A DNA stretch of 64,000 nt from Rosellinia necatrix (taxonomy: Eukaryota > Ascomycota > Sordariomycetes > Xylariales > Xylariaceae): NCBI GenBank assembly GCA_021209875.1, contig JAGYVD010000005.1, positions 2,728,001 to 2,792,000 of the forward strand. Direction: 5' to 3'. Numbering within the stretch: position 1 is the stretch's first letter; each line of letters opens with the position of its first letter. A model generated the notes under the pieces. That model was given only the letters and a program-made list of their open reading frames with translations. It was not told where the DNA came from and searched no databases. The position numbers and the translations under genes were made by a program. This document shows, one piece after another, positions 10,811 to 23,156 of this stretch.

Positions 10811-11987
10811 ATGTCCAGCGCCAAAGCGTCGGGCGCCGACGCCGGCGGCGGCGGCAGCAGCGGCGCGCGCTCGCGGGACCATAACCAGGGCAACCAGGAG
10901 CGGAAGTCGACGCCAGAGCAGCGGGCGGCGGTGCTGCGGATCCGGCGGTGCAAGGCGACGGCCTTCTACGAGATCTTGGACCTCGAGGCGACACGGTCGT
11001 CTTGCACGGATGCGGACATCAAGAAGGCCTATCGCAAGCAGAGTCTGCTGACGCATCCGGATAAGAACGGCCACGAAGGCGCTGACGAGGCCTTCAAGAT
11101 GGTCTCCAAGGCCTTCTCTGTCCTCGGCGACAAGGAGAAACGCGACCGCTTCGACCGCTTCGGTACCGATCCCGAGTCCCGGTTCGAGAGCGCCCGCGCC
11201 CAGGCTCAGAACCCCTTCGGCGGCTTCGGCGGGCGCGCCGCCGGCGCGGGCCAGGGGGGTGGGTTCGGCAGGGGTGGTGGTATGTTCGATGACGAGATCA
11301 GTCCCGAGGAGATGTTCGCGAGGTTCTTTAGCGGAGGCTTTGGTGGCCCTTTTGGAGCCGGTGGTGAGTCGATACGCTCTGCGGCTGTTTTGAAATCCCA
11401 ACCGGGGAACTAATTCGCTGCTACAAACAGGTTTCGACACGGGGCCGCAATTCGTATTTAACGTGGGCGGAAACAGGGGATTTCGAGTACATCAGTTCGG
11501 CGGCGCAGGTCCGAGGAGGAGACCACATGCGGACGCGCCGCCAGGACAGCAGCAGCAACAGGCGTCAGGCTGGGATACCCTAGTCGGCCTATTACCGATC
11601 CTGGTCCTGTTTGTGTTCCCTCTCCTCACCTCCATGTTTTCCGGCTTCGGAGAGTCACAGCCGTCCGTGCCCAACATGGTCTTCGACAGCCCGCACCCGC
11701 CGCAGACGTACCACCGCACGACGCCGAAACTACACGTGAACTACTACGTGGACCCGAACGAGATCGCCGGGTGGCAAGATCACCGCCTGCGGCAGCTGGA
11801 TAAGGAGGCCGAGGCGGGCTTCGTTCGCGTGTTGCGTCGCCGCTGCGATACCGAGATGCGCACGCAGCAGGACCTCATCGATAAAGCGCAGGGCTGGTTC
11901 TTCCCCGACCCGGACAAGATGCAGATCGCCAGGGACTTCGAGATGCCATCCTGTAAGCGTCTGGATTCCATCGGTATAGCGCGGTAG
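10811..11987 (+). CDS. ER membrane J-domain co-chaperone (Hlj1 / DNAJB12-like)
   Basis: Exons 10811-11363 and 11431-11987, with a 67-bp intron (GTGAGT...AACAG) that joins GGT across the junction. 369 residues. The N-terminus is low-complexity Gly/Ser. The J domain is at about 51-118 with HPD at 82-84 (THPDKNGHEGADEAFKMV). A Gly/Phe-rich linker runs about 135-185. Then a membrane segment LVGLLPILVLFVFPLLTSMF lies at about 235-254, and a lumenal/cytosolic DUF1977-type C-terminal domain contains the conserved YYVDPNEIAGW region. This order matches Hlj1 and DNAJB12/14, which recruit Hsp70 to the ER membrane for degradation of misfolded proteins. The start at 10811 has a good context (GGCACCATG). 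Confident of class; the exact orthologue is inferred. Confidence 0.87.
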
Positions 11988-13017
11988 TCCCGATTGAAGA
12001 CCCCCCCACCCCTTAAGTAATCTACCCCCACCTCTTATAGAACGGTATCACGACGGCGGAAAGGGGTCGCACCCCTCGCCAGACGGGGTGCCCTATCAGC
12101 ATGTATAGAGACGTTGATGGCGAGAACATGTTTCGGCGTTCCGGAATTCCGAGGGCGGAAGGCATGGCGGACAGGGATAGGGACTTGCTAGTGATCGATA
12201 GCGGATTCGTTATATAATGTCCTTGCGCAGCAAGTATGCATCACGACTCAACTACGGTTTTCCCGCGCACCTTTCCCCACCTCCTTCGTGGGCTTCGTCG
12301 TGTCTCCAATCGTGTAGCGTGTACAAATATCTAACGCATGAATAAACGTTGGCTACGGCACGGCTACTAATGTATACAGACCTGTTCTAAAATAAAGCGG
12401 AAGACCTTCGTTAGGGAGCGCGGAGCAGGTTCTTATACGGCTTCTGGGACCCAACATTATTACCCCTATAAGTTATTGAAATAGATACCTCAGATATGTC
12501 GGTAATCGACGCACTGGTCCTAGATACCTACTGATATATGTCACCACGACACGCACATACGCAGCCAGACAGCTTTATTCTATGGGCGTATGGACGATAG
12601 GTCGCTTATATATAATTAATGCTAGCGTACAAAGCTGTGCCGAACGAAGTCGTCAAACGACTTAGTTGGCAACATGCAAGGGCGTTGCGAATCTATTACG
12701 GCCTATCGCCGACGAGAGATGTATTTATTAGCACCGGCAAACCTCTAAGGCATGCTGGCGTCAAGCGTACGCGAATGCATTCTTATGCCCATGTTTCTTT
12801 TCTTTTCTTTTTTTCTTTTCTTTAATGAGGCAACGATAGCTCTAGAGCTTGACTTAAAGAATCGTTTAATATGCGCCGCGCCGAACCTCAGGGATAAAAC
12901 AAATGGGCCGACGTCATTTCCACAGGGCCGTCCGGCCGTTGAAGCAGACGATCAGGTGTACACGCACGACACTCCGCCCCCCCCGCGCCCATACGAAACG
13001 GTCTGTCTTTCTAAATT
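11988..13017. other. Intergenic region, nothing recognised
   Basis: Sequence between the convergent J-domain and PP2C genes. It holds a C-run near 12000 (3' UTR), a TTTTCTTTTC tract near 12797-12822 and small ORFs without support. No RNA gene recognised. Confidence 0.45.
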
Positions 13018-14944
13018 CTACCGCCTCCCCCGCCTCGGGTCGAGCGCCTCGTTCCGCCTGTAGTCCCGGATCTCCTTGGTGCCGAGGCTCCCGAGGCCGC
13101 CCTCGCTGCGGCGCTCCCAGCCGCCGAGGCGGACGACGAGGCAGGTCGCGTTGTCGCCGTTGTCGCTGACCTCGGTGGCGAGGGCGACGACGTCCCTGGA
13201 CGCCTGCTCGGGCGTCCGGGCCTCCTTCACGACGTCGACGATCTCCTGGTCGCTCAGCGTGCCGGACACGCCGTCCGACAGGAGGACCAGGAAGCTGTAC
13301 TGCGCCGGGCCCAGCTCCACGCGCGTGGTCTCGGGCTCGGCGGACACGCCCAGGCGCTTCGACCCGATGTCCCCGAACGCGCGGGAGTTGGCGAGCCCCT
13401 GGATGCGCTCCTCGCCGAACGAGTCCGTCACGAACGAGGCCGCGAAGCGCCGGAGGCGGTGCGACTCGGCCGGCGAGCTGGGGTGGTGATCCCAGGTCAG
13501 GGGTTTAGCAAGTCCGGTGGCGGTCTCGCATAGTAGGACTCGTGTGTCGCCCACGTGGCCTACGAGGAGAGTCGACGACGCGGCAGGGTGCCAGAAGGGG
13601 GCCGGGGTGGGTGTGGATATTAATGCTATAGAGGCAGTCGAGCCACCCTTGAACCGGGTACTCCCGCCAATCCCGTGCCCAGACGGTGGGCGGTGGTGTG
13701 GCTTCCCCAAAATCTCATCGGTGTTGACAGCCGCATCCGAAACATACGGATCGTCGGGGTCCCGCTTCTGGGCTTGAGCTGTGACGAAATCGAGATCTGC
13801 ACGGAGGAAAGCATAGGTGAGGACGGACTCGATGCCAATAGGCTCATCGGGCGTATCATCCCCATATCGAGACACGTTAAAATGCGGCGGGTTAAAGCGG
13901 CGGAAATACCCGCCTATTGTGCTTTTGTACTCGTCCACAATATCTCTTTGCAACTTCAATGCCCGATCCCGAGCTATCTTGGCAGGGGTAGGAGGAGCTC
14001 CCGTAACGGTGTCCGCATGTTGAATTTCTTTGATTGCGCCATGCTCGTTTATTTCAGGGATATTGGCGTCAGCTTGCGTCTCTTTCGGTCCCTTGATATC
14101 CAGGTGGTCCAATTTCTGCTTGCCATTCGCCTCCGCGTCTGATAGCAACGGGACTGACGCGGTCTGTCTAGAATTCGAAGCGGTCTTGACACCCGCTTTC
14201 TTACGGAGGCTACTTTTCAGGCCAAATTCAGCAGCAGCCTCTTCGATGTATCCATGCAATTCCTCCCGCAGAAAGTCGCTGCATTGTGTGCCGCCATGGC
14301 CATCAAAAACGCCAAAGTAGAAAATCTGAGGGTCGCCGTAGGCACTGTCGGCCGAAGTTGCCTCCCCACTCTTCTTCATGGCACTCCGAACCAAACTAAT
14401 TGGGGCACGTTTGGCAAAGGCCGGTATGTCAATGGTCCCAGCCTGGTTCGAATCCTCATTGTATGGACGAGAGCCCCGCGAGTCGGTCGCGCCAAAATGG
14501 TGTTTGGCGCTTCGAAGGGGAATGCGAACGACGGTAAGATCGCGGGTGGTGGGAAGATTTGGTGGGGTAGCGGGAGGAGCGCCGGAGTCGGCGCTATGGG
14601 GAGCTGCCGCCGATCTGGGTAGGTTGTGGTGAGGGCCCGGAGGCGGGGCACGCGAGTCTGGATGTAGGGAGGACGAGGGCAGATGCGTCACGAAATACGT
14701 ATGGAACCCGCGATGGTCGATATGCGGCGAGGATAGGGCGGTGGAGGAATTGGTCGGAGAGGCTGTCGCACTAGCGGCACCACAGCCAGCAGCTCCCGAT
14801 CTGCATCGTATGTGTGGTTGGCGGTGGAAGCTCCGGGCTGAGGATCGAAAACAGCGTTTTGTGGTATGAGAGGCTGTCGCGTGGGTTCGCGCCTGGGCCT
14901 CGCAGAAAGATGCGATGAAGCCTAGGGGTGGAAGCGCCTCTCAT
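13018..14944 (-). CDS. Mitochondrial protein phosphatase 2C, Ptc6-like
   Basis: PP2C motifs are in order on the minus strand: RPYNEDS, FGVFDGHGGTQCSDFL, LLVGHVGDTRVLL, WDHHPSSPAESHRL, LSDGVSGTLSDQEIVDVV and GDNATCLVV. These supply the metal-binding aspartates. The main exon frame has no ATG upstream of the conserved FHTYFVTHLPS. A two-exon model solves this: exon 1 14944-14853, a 52-bp intron (GTTTTC...TGCAG), exon 2 14800-13018, 624 residues. Exon 1 then begins MRGASTPRLHRIFLRG, an Arg-rich amphipathic stretch like a mitochondrial targeting peptide. The donor is weak, so the N-terminus is provisional. Ptc6 relatives are mitochondrial Ser/Thr phosphatases linked to mitophagy and pyruvate dehydrogenase dephosphorylation. 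A long insert (about 150-270 of the main exon) between the DGHGG block and the core is typical of fungal forms. Confidence 0.82.
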
Positions 14945-14953
14945 TAGCACTAA

Positions 14954-15018
14954 GGCATATAATATAGGCATATAATATAGGCATATAACATAGGCATATA
15001 ATATAGGCATATAATATA
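14954..15018 (+). repeat. 13-bp tandem repeat, five copies
   Basis: Five copies of GGCATATAATATA with one or two substitutions, ending at GTCATATCC. It lies directly upstream of the predicted start of the PP2C gene, so it may sit in its promoter or leader. Each unit contains a TATA-like word. Confidence 0.92.
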
Positions 15019-16534
15019 GTCATATCCACGAGGGGGGGGGCATATCTCGACGGCACATGGCCTCTTCAAACTAACCATATGTGTCTTTGAGGGACCACCT
15101 CTTGGGTGCTCCATGGCCGAGGGTCATCGTACTAACAGCGCGATTCACTTCGCAACCCCTCCGCGACCAGTTCGCTCCGGGGCGGGAGGGCAATTAGAGA
15201 AACGGCGTGGTAGCAAGGTGACCGGTATAAGCCATGAGCAGTACCCGGATGCGCCTCCGCAGCAGGGGAGAGGAGGAGGAGAGGAGGAAGGGAATGAGCG
15301 CTGATGGGTCGGGTTTGAGACGCCGTCGTCGGTGTTTAGAGAGTCGCTTAGGTATGGGCAACGTAGGTGGATCGATCAACAGGGCGAGCTGTACTTGGAG
15401 AATTACTGCTGAGGGCTCGGGGCGGATCGGAGTGGGCGATCGACGGGGTCAGTCAGTCGAGATCGAGTTGAGATGCCGAACCGAGCTCAAGCTGGCACGG
15501 GCACGTAAACACAGACTTTCTAGAGACCTACCTGACGAGATCAATACAAGTTAGATCCAGGTAATCGGAATCCTAAATAGCAGGTTCGCCCGGCAATTAA
15601 CGCAAATGTGCAAAGTGGCCCGGCGAGCGACCAACTTCGGGTCTTCGGGTACTTAACCTGAAGCTGTCTGGTTCCAGCCGCTGGGGGGGGAGACTTCGGG
15701 GGGAGACTCGGGGATCCTCAGTCCTCATCGGGAAGCTCAGCACGACACCACGAGTGGGTGTGGACGCTCGCTGCCCCGATCTCTTCGTTTACATCCTTCA
15801 AACCCACCTCAGAGAGAAGGGGATATGCATCTTTCGGGGATATGGAGACAAGGGATGTGTAAAAGGTCCGCTGGCTTCGCCGGCGCTATCTTGGAACTGC
15901 CTAATAATTAGGTAATGACCTTTTTTTGTTGACGAAAGTTCAATTTTCTTTTTTACAGCCATCAGCATTTCAAAACCCAATATCCATCCATAAAGATGCC
16001 AAGTCTTCATGCTGCTCAACAGTAACGTAACCGTCTGCAACGTTTACAGCGTCTCCACAGGCGCAGTCTGTCGGGTCCAGGGTGGATCTGAGAAAAGTGA
16101 AACCCATAAGCCAGCTCCAAAACCCCAACTTGTTCATCTATGACCTTTCATCATTCTGCGTATAAACCGTAGTTGTAAATGATGACCCTTCGTTCTTCGT
16201 TCCTGCGTCCGTGGTCAAGGAGTCGCTTCAGCTAGCATTGGGGGTGGGGCATCGGCAAGCGGCACGACGGCTCATGGGACGAGGATATATTCAGGGCACT
16301 CAAGAAAGCCAAGTTGGACGAATAGAACGACACTGGTCGTACATGGATATTTAACTCAATTTGTTTTGACTCAATTTGGACATGGATAAGGGACTGAGGG
16401 AGCACATCAGATAATTATGGACCCGAGTAACGCCATCGGATCAAAACCCAACCAAACCAAGTATTCGAACGGGTAGTGCCTATAAAGACGGAAGTAGACG
16501 AGATGAAATCGAATAGCATTCCTACTGCTTACGA
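15019..16534. other. Intergenic region upstream of PP2C
   Basis: About 1.5 kb with no gene I can support. ORFs at 15113-15554 overlap in several frames and are low-complexity Arg/Gly. The end near 16400-16534 is probably the 3' UTR of the Rtp1-like gene. Confidence 0.45.
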
Positions 16535-19468
16535 TCACTCAATCTCTTCAATCTGCGGCTTTGCACGTCTCTCATTCCCGTCTAACGCTGGCAGGTTCGG
16601 TCTGGTCATGTCCAAACCCGCGAATCTTACAACCGATGGCACGGCATCATGGCCCTGCTGTTGCGGCACGAGCTGCACGAGACGGAGATTCTCGAGACTC
16701 TCGAGCGCGTCTCGCACGTGTTGACGGACCAGCCCGTCCTCGTCCGTCTGCTCGACGTATCCCAGCACACGCACGACGTCTTCCTCTCTCGTCGCGAACC
16801 CCTGGCCGAAACCCAAGCCGACCCCGTGGCCCGAGCCCGAGCCGGAACCGAAGCCGCCGCCGCCACCCCGTTCTCTAGCCTCGCCCAACGCGCGCACAAA
16901 CGTTAATAAGAGCGTGACGGCGGAGCGCCGTAAGATGCCGGCCTCCAGCGCGCCGGCCTCGAACGTGAGCACGTCGAGGCTCAGGGCCAAGGCGGCGTCG
17001 ATCAGCGGCGGGGCGAAAGAGCGGATGTTGGCCTCGAGGCCCAAGGCGAAGAGGGAGAGCGCCGAAGCCCGGATGCGCATGTCCTCGCTGCCGCGCTTGC
17101 TCTCCCAGCCCGACACGATGCGTGCGAGGAGCGCATCCCGCTGCTTTTCTTCAGGGGTCTGCTCTTCGAGATCTAGGTCGACATCGTCATCACCATTCTC
17201 CTCCTCTCCCTCCCCCTTACTGAGAGCGAGGGGGAACTGCGAGACACCCCCTGGCCTCTCTTTCGTTTTCAGCTTTCGCGCGGCGGCTTGTTCCTGGCGC
17301 GCTTGACGCCTCTCCGTCTTGGGTCGGTGGGCGCGACGTCCCGCCAGCGCGAGGAGCGTCTCACCCACAAGCGTGGCGATATCATCGGCAAATGTCTGGC
17401 CAAGTCTCTGCATTAACTGTAGCAATGCCTCGCCAAACCGTAGGCGTGTGTCTGTAGTCTGCCGTTCCGATGCGTCGACGTACTGGTCTAGCGCCTCTCG
17501 GATAGTGGAGCGGGGATGTCTTTCCGCCAGTTGTACAAACACTTTCATCACTCGCAAACTAATGTATTCTTCGTCGTCACTAAGCAGCGAGGAAAGCAGC
17601 ACTAATGTAGCCGGAATATCGAGAATAGGGCTGTTAGACTTAATTAGTGTACCTAGTAGGTTTATCCCCTCTGAGCGTACCGGTGGTGGCGAATCGGCCT
17701 GCGTGATATATGAGAGCGCTAGATTATACGTCTTCCGGTCTTCAACCTGACGGTCCGTTAACGCAGCGGGTCGGTCCGTGGGGTCTTCTAGTTCATCCCG
17801 ATATTTTAGAAGCTGCGATAAATTGTATGCAGTCTGCGAAGTATCGACGTCTCGGGCCAGAATGATCCTCGAGAGGGAGTTTTCGATAGATGCTAGCATA
17901 CTTTCAGGCACATCCTTTCGCTGAAAATTCGGTACAGTGACGACCAAGTTGAGCAAACTCAGAGCCGCAGGGACAGCATCATCATTGGCGGACTCGGTAC
18001 CGAATCTGCTGAGAACATTGCTGACGAGCTCGAGAAGTTGCTTAGAGTTCGATATCAACCGATCCGGGAGTTGTTCCATCATGCCTTGGAGTATACTTGC
18101 TTGTATCAACTGTAGTATCGGGTCACTGTGAATATCACTAGCTACAACTTGTATCGTTTTTGTATCCATGCCAGAGCTTAGTGACGTTTCGAAAAGTTTC
18201 AGGAAAAGAGTTGACAACTCGATGTCTGATGCTGTCCGTTTTAGAAGTTCAGTAAAGACTAATATCTTTGAGTGCATAGCTTCTAGATCTAGATCGGTGA
18301 GTGTCGCGCCGTTCTCGTCGTCGGATCGTCTTATTTGGATGTCAGAGTCGCTATCCAGCTCGTAACGCCATTGAGCCTTGGAAGTATCATAGGAGCCATG
18401 AAATAGAAGATTATTAATGATTTCATGGAATTTATCCGCAGAACCAGCAAGCTTGAGATAGGTCTCAAGGAGGGCCCGTGCTGGCTGGCAGTATTGCTCT
18501 TGTACGCGAGGGGTTGTGGGCACCCAGGATGATAAAGCCCATAAGGGGACAATTAAGGGACCGAGTAATCTTTTCGTCAAACCAGGGTTAGGATGTGAAT
18601 TCAACAAGGAAGATAAACGGTGCAATGCAATATGAAGCGCGTCACTCCGAACTAGGACGGTGCGTCCTCGAACGTCGACTACCTCGTCGAGCCCGGCACT
18701 GAAAACCAAAGGTTCGGCTGGACTTTCCCGGGAAGATAAGGACGGGTTTATAGAAGCCAACATCGGTTCAGCGAACGCTCTCCACCCGGGGGTTCCTTCA
18801 ATAAAACGCCGCCATTAGTCAGTCGAACATGGAAATGTCAGAATGGTTAGCATACCAGGAGCGCCAAATTGCTTTCTGCCCAAAACGCCGAAACCTATAA
18901 CATATGCAGCGACTTTGGCGAGGTCAGGGCCATCACTGCCGTCTAGCAGAGAAAGGAGCTGAGGCGCGATGCCGGGAAACCACACTTCGGCCTTCACGGA
19001 AGCAGGTGGGACTGATAGCAGAGTTGATGCCATCCTCAAGGCCTCCATGGTAATATTGGCGCCCTGTTTTTGAGGAACAGCAGCCTCTGATGCCCTGACA
19101 GTACTCGACGGGTGAACGGAGAAGACAAACTCCAGAGTCGCCCTGACACCATCAGGTCTCTGGGGCAGCAGCGTGAGTATATCCATCAGGTGAGTACGAA
19201 GCCATTCGGGGACACGGCCCGGCTTGATCAGAATGTTCAACGAAGACATAAGTGCCAGAGTGCCTGTCCTTCGAGAAGTTCAGAAACCGGGGAGAGAAGG
19301 AGACGGTAGACTGGCCGTGTTGACCTACTTTGATATCAGGGCCCCGAAATCCTTTTGGCCCTCAGCACGAGACTGCGCGTCGGCTGTTGGCTGGAAGGCC
19401 TTCATACCATCTCTCTCGAGGGCAGAGACAAGCGTCTCTGCTTGCTCTCTAGCCCTTTCGGTCTCCAT
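16535..19468 (-). CDS. Rtp1 / TANGO6-like RNA polymerase II assembly factor
   Basis: Three exons on the minus strand: 19468-19329, 19268-18856 and 18795-16535. Two 60-bp introns (GTAGGT...CGAAG and GTATGC...TGAAG) keep one frame of 937 residues. The first exon starts METERAREQAETL and joins to LISKTGTLALMSSLNIL. The protein is alpha-helical and HEAT-repeat-like. The block YISLRVMKVFVQLAERHPR with the following EALDQYVDAS matches the RTP1 C1 domain. The later RASALSLFALGLEANI, through LRRSAVTLLLTFVRAL, matches RTP1 C2. Family members help assemble and import RNA polymerase II subunits (yeast Rtp1) or act in Golgi organisation (TANGO6). A Gly-rich insert (GSGSGSGHGVGLGFGQGF) lies near the C-terminus. 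The CTG/ATG at 19468 is the first in-frame ATG after an open upstream stretch, so the N-terminus may be longer. Confidence 0.82.
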
Positions 19469-22400
19469 GTTGAGAGGTTCATATATGAGCTGCGCAAGGT
19501 CTAGTTCAGGACATGTACAGCTAGGTAGAGTTTAAATCGTGAGATGCACCGCAGCTTTCACGCAGCTCCAGAGGAATGAAAATGTAAATGTGACGCTATT
19601 ACACTGATCGGTCTAACCGTTTTAGGCATTAAGTGAGTGCATAAGTCGGGGCTTGGTGCTTACCTACAGCAACCTACAGCAACCTACAGTAAGGTTAGCA
19701 CCCGTCAACATGAATTGTCTTTGTATCTTTTCTAGGTGTTCCAGATATTATTAAAAGTAGGTACCGTATGTATCTAGGTTGCCTATACTATACAGTGCAT
19801 ACCTAGATAGTACCTGCATACTTCCATTATGAGAATACCAACTGGCGCCAGGTGCTCCAGAAAGCTAACAACAGGTACCTAGGTCTGGTTTCATTGGGCA
19901 ATGAATGGTGGTCATAGCAACCAAATTGCGACGCGTGCCGCGAGCCCTATTTACGCGCTTGGCCTCCCATCATTTATTGCCATTCTCCTTTCGTCCCTCC
20001 TTTTCAACTCATGCTACTCCCGTATGCAACACCAACCCGGCCAACCTTCGATGTGCTACCTGAGGAGATTTCGCTGCTGATGCTCCATCGAGATACGAAT
20101 TTCTCTACGGTATTTGCTTCTGGAATCCCGCTCAAGTTGAAGGTCTTTCGCTCGCGCCTCCGCGTAAGGAGGCGCTCGCATCCACATACCTCGCACCTCG
20201 CCTCCCCTACAGTTCTCCGATTCCTGTTTTCCGCAAGGAATGTCTTCGGACCCCTTGGCCGGTCTTTTCAATCCGCACGACACGTCGCTACTCAAGGTCA
20301 ATGCGACCTAATGTGTATGCCGCGTGGGGATGGTCGTGTGAGGTGGGCTGGCTAGCTCTGGCTGCAGATCGGCCATAGGGAACGGTGTCTCGGAACTTAA
20401 CCCTAATATCTCCCATGGTTTCAGTCTTGCGTTCATAGTCGTCCGTATCCACCTTATATACTGCTCGTTGCCCTTGCGATCTCGTCCCCGCTGAAAAGCA
20501 GGGCCGGGTGAGCAGTCTTCGAGTGGTGGAAGGGTGGTGTTGGACACTCCAGTCGCTTTGGCGCGTGAGGATCTGTGCTATGAGTCGTTTTGGGAAGAAC
20601 CCCTGGCCTGGGGTCGCTCGTCAGCACTGTATCACTGGAACTCGTACTCTGGTCATTATGGATCGTACTGGCGATGCTAGTCTTGCTTAGCTATCGGGAG
20701 ATGTGGTGGGGTCAGCTCGCTACTGTTGACTTGACATATGCTGGTACCTCGTACCGCGTCGCGCTTCCGAGAGCCTATGGGAAGGGCACAATCTTGGCTA
20801 CATACAGTCCGAGGGACGAGCATTTCATCACCCTCTACCACTACCGTCTCTCTTCTCGCCGGAATCACCTGATATCGTCTTCCCCAGCTGTTGTCGAGTC
20901 GGGTGAGCGGGGATTGCCACGGTTTCAACAGAAATGCTCGGCCTTGAACATGATACCCCTGCCTTGATGCTAGCCCTGGGTACCCAGACCTCTCTTGTCG
21001 CACTTGATTGACGTAGCTGTCGGTGTAAAACCCGACTTCTCTACGAGCGCCCACCAATTCATCCAACCCGTCAGCTGAGCCTGCCAGCTCCCAGTACTGC
21101 ATTTCAGCAACAGCTACCAATGTATCCTCTGAGGTCCGACCGGGCGCATTAACCTTCTCTTGTGGGCTTGACCTACAATGACGGAGAACGCCATCTTTTC
21201 GGTAATTGCCTTGCGGTAATTGCTGCTTCCTCATCTTAGCCCTGTTTTTTTTTTTTCTCAACAGGGCTAAATCGAGATGACAGTGCGGATTTTACAGATG
21301 TCTTTTGGCCGTACGCAAATGCCTTCCCAGCTGCTCACCTCAGCCCGACGGAAGCGAACCAAAAACTAGTCTTTGTTGGCAGTGCATTCTTCTGAAAGAC
21401 CTTCACTTGAGTGGATCTAAAAGCATAACTTGTATGAAAACTCGCCGATATCACGTCAAACTTCGAGGACGGTTCACATCTGATTTGAGTTGTCGGCCGT
21501 TGGGTAATATGAACCTGAGCAAACTATGAGGCATTGTCCCCCCATATATTCATCTACCGGGACCCATCTCGAGTTGGTGTCAAAGTTTAGTGCTTGTCCG
21601 GTCTTGAATAATCTGGGTACGGCAATACCTGGCATGTGAGCTCTATTCGGCAATTTTTTGTATTACAACCAAAAGGACCTCTCCTTAGAAGTGGTCATAG
21701 GCTGTTCTGATCAGACGAGGCCCAGGCCACTCCCAGCCTACTCTAGCTAGTCGGATCAGAGCAGCCCCCTTTCGAGGGATAAGTCACCCCCACATGCAAC
21801 TTTAAGATTAGCCGCTAATATGATCACCAGTGGCGTGGGTAGCTATTCATATAGCTCAGGATGCTCCCCCTTCCTCTCATCCTTTAAATGGCATTACTTT
21901 GACTACACCTGGCATCTTCACCATCAATGGAGTCTCCGTGTCCCTTGAGTTCCCAGTGATGGCAGCTATATAGACTCCCTGAACACGAGTGAACTTTTTA
22001 AAGCTCAGCTGTATAGAGCGAATTCCCCGTCCTAGTTGATTCAAGGTATATTGGCAAACTAAATCTTTCCGCTACCACTACATCAGTAAGCGGCCAACTT
22101 CTCGTGGTTAGTAGTTAGGTGCACAGCTATTGTGGGAAAGTCTACATACTAGTCAGTCAGTTTAAGTAAATGCAAGTATTATCAAACCCACACACGAGCC
22201 TGTTTCCCAAATGGCTTCTCGTGCATATGCTAAATCGGGACCAGAATGGCATTAGCCGTTTCCCTTTCCTTGCCGTTAACTCAAAGAGTGAAAGTGAGTG
22301 GTCCCTTACAGAGCGAAACCACTGGGGCTTTGAGAATACAGAGTCCTAAACCCTGAGGTTTACCAGAATAGGGGAGTGTTTCTCCTTTCATAGTCATTGG

Positions 22401-23156
22401 AATATAACAATAGAGGAGTACCCACGCCGCAAAGCTCTTTCGGGCTTGAGCCACATGTCTTCCATACTTAGCTTCCAAAATATATCCCAACAGGCCATAC
22501 CAATCATCTGCCCAGTATTAGGGCCAATGCAATTGATGGGGTAGTTATTGGTACCTGTTCTCCACGAATGCCGTACTCCCCCGGTGTGCGCTTGACAGTC
22601 TACACTTCCAGGGAGAGAATTGTCAGGGTCGGTCCATATTTGAAAGTGTTGAGATAAACATTATACACTGCCTCGATATCGGAGAGCTGGGCAGGTAGAA
22701 TAACACGAAAAGGGGCCCACGGTGTTCACAACAACACGAACCGGGTTTTGGCTGACGTTTTGTATTTTTACCTAATTACCTTACATGTCTTTTAGGTATC
22801 ATTATATAGTTTATATATATCACACAGACCTTTAGGATGTACGATAGGATTTCACAGCCCCTAGATATTAGTTCTTTCAGCATGGTCACAGCGTCTTTCT
22901 ATTAGATGGATAATCGAAGTTGCTTCAATTCCAGCCCATTCATATTGTACTCAAAAGACTGTCGAAATAATAATGAGATTTCTTGCCTTGCCAAGAGAGT
23001 TTCAGTATACTATCACGAAATTTACCAATGAACCAAGTCGCTCAACGGAACCCAAAGATTGAGAAATCGCACGACCCGCACCCGTCTTCTTCCTCCCTGA
23101 TTTGGGTTACATGACCTGCACGCCGCCGGGGAGACTCTCGAGCCCTGGGATAGGCG
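19469..23156. other. Long region with only unresolved ORFs
   Basis: About 3.7 kb without a gene I can assign. 19670-19690 has a 12-bp AGCAACCTACAGC repeat. 19740-19890 has several TAGGTACC words. Between 20230 and 20970 three plus-strand frames and one long minus-strand frame (20677-21261) are open in short pieces, some with aromatic-rich peptides. I could not join them with convincing splice sites, and they may be remains of a decayed gene. 21550-23150 holds no ORF of note. Confidence 0.4.

Noticed and set aside
10643..11440. 265-codon minus frame over the J-domain gene
   Set aside because: Antisense shadow; the plus frame has the J domain and a correctly spliced C-terminal domain.
14440..14465. 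GGTTCGAATCC match to a tRNA T-arm or B box
   Set aside because: It lies inside PP2C coding sequence and no acceptor or anticodon stem can be formed around it.
14941..15020. CRISPR-like regular repeats
   Set aside because: Units are directly tandem (13 bp) with no spacers; the window is fungal nuclear DNA.
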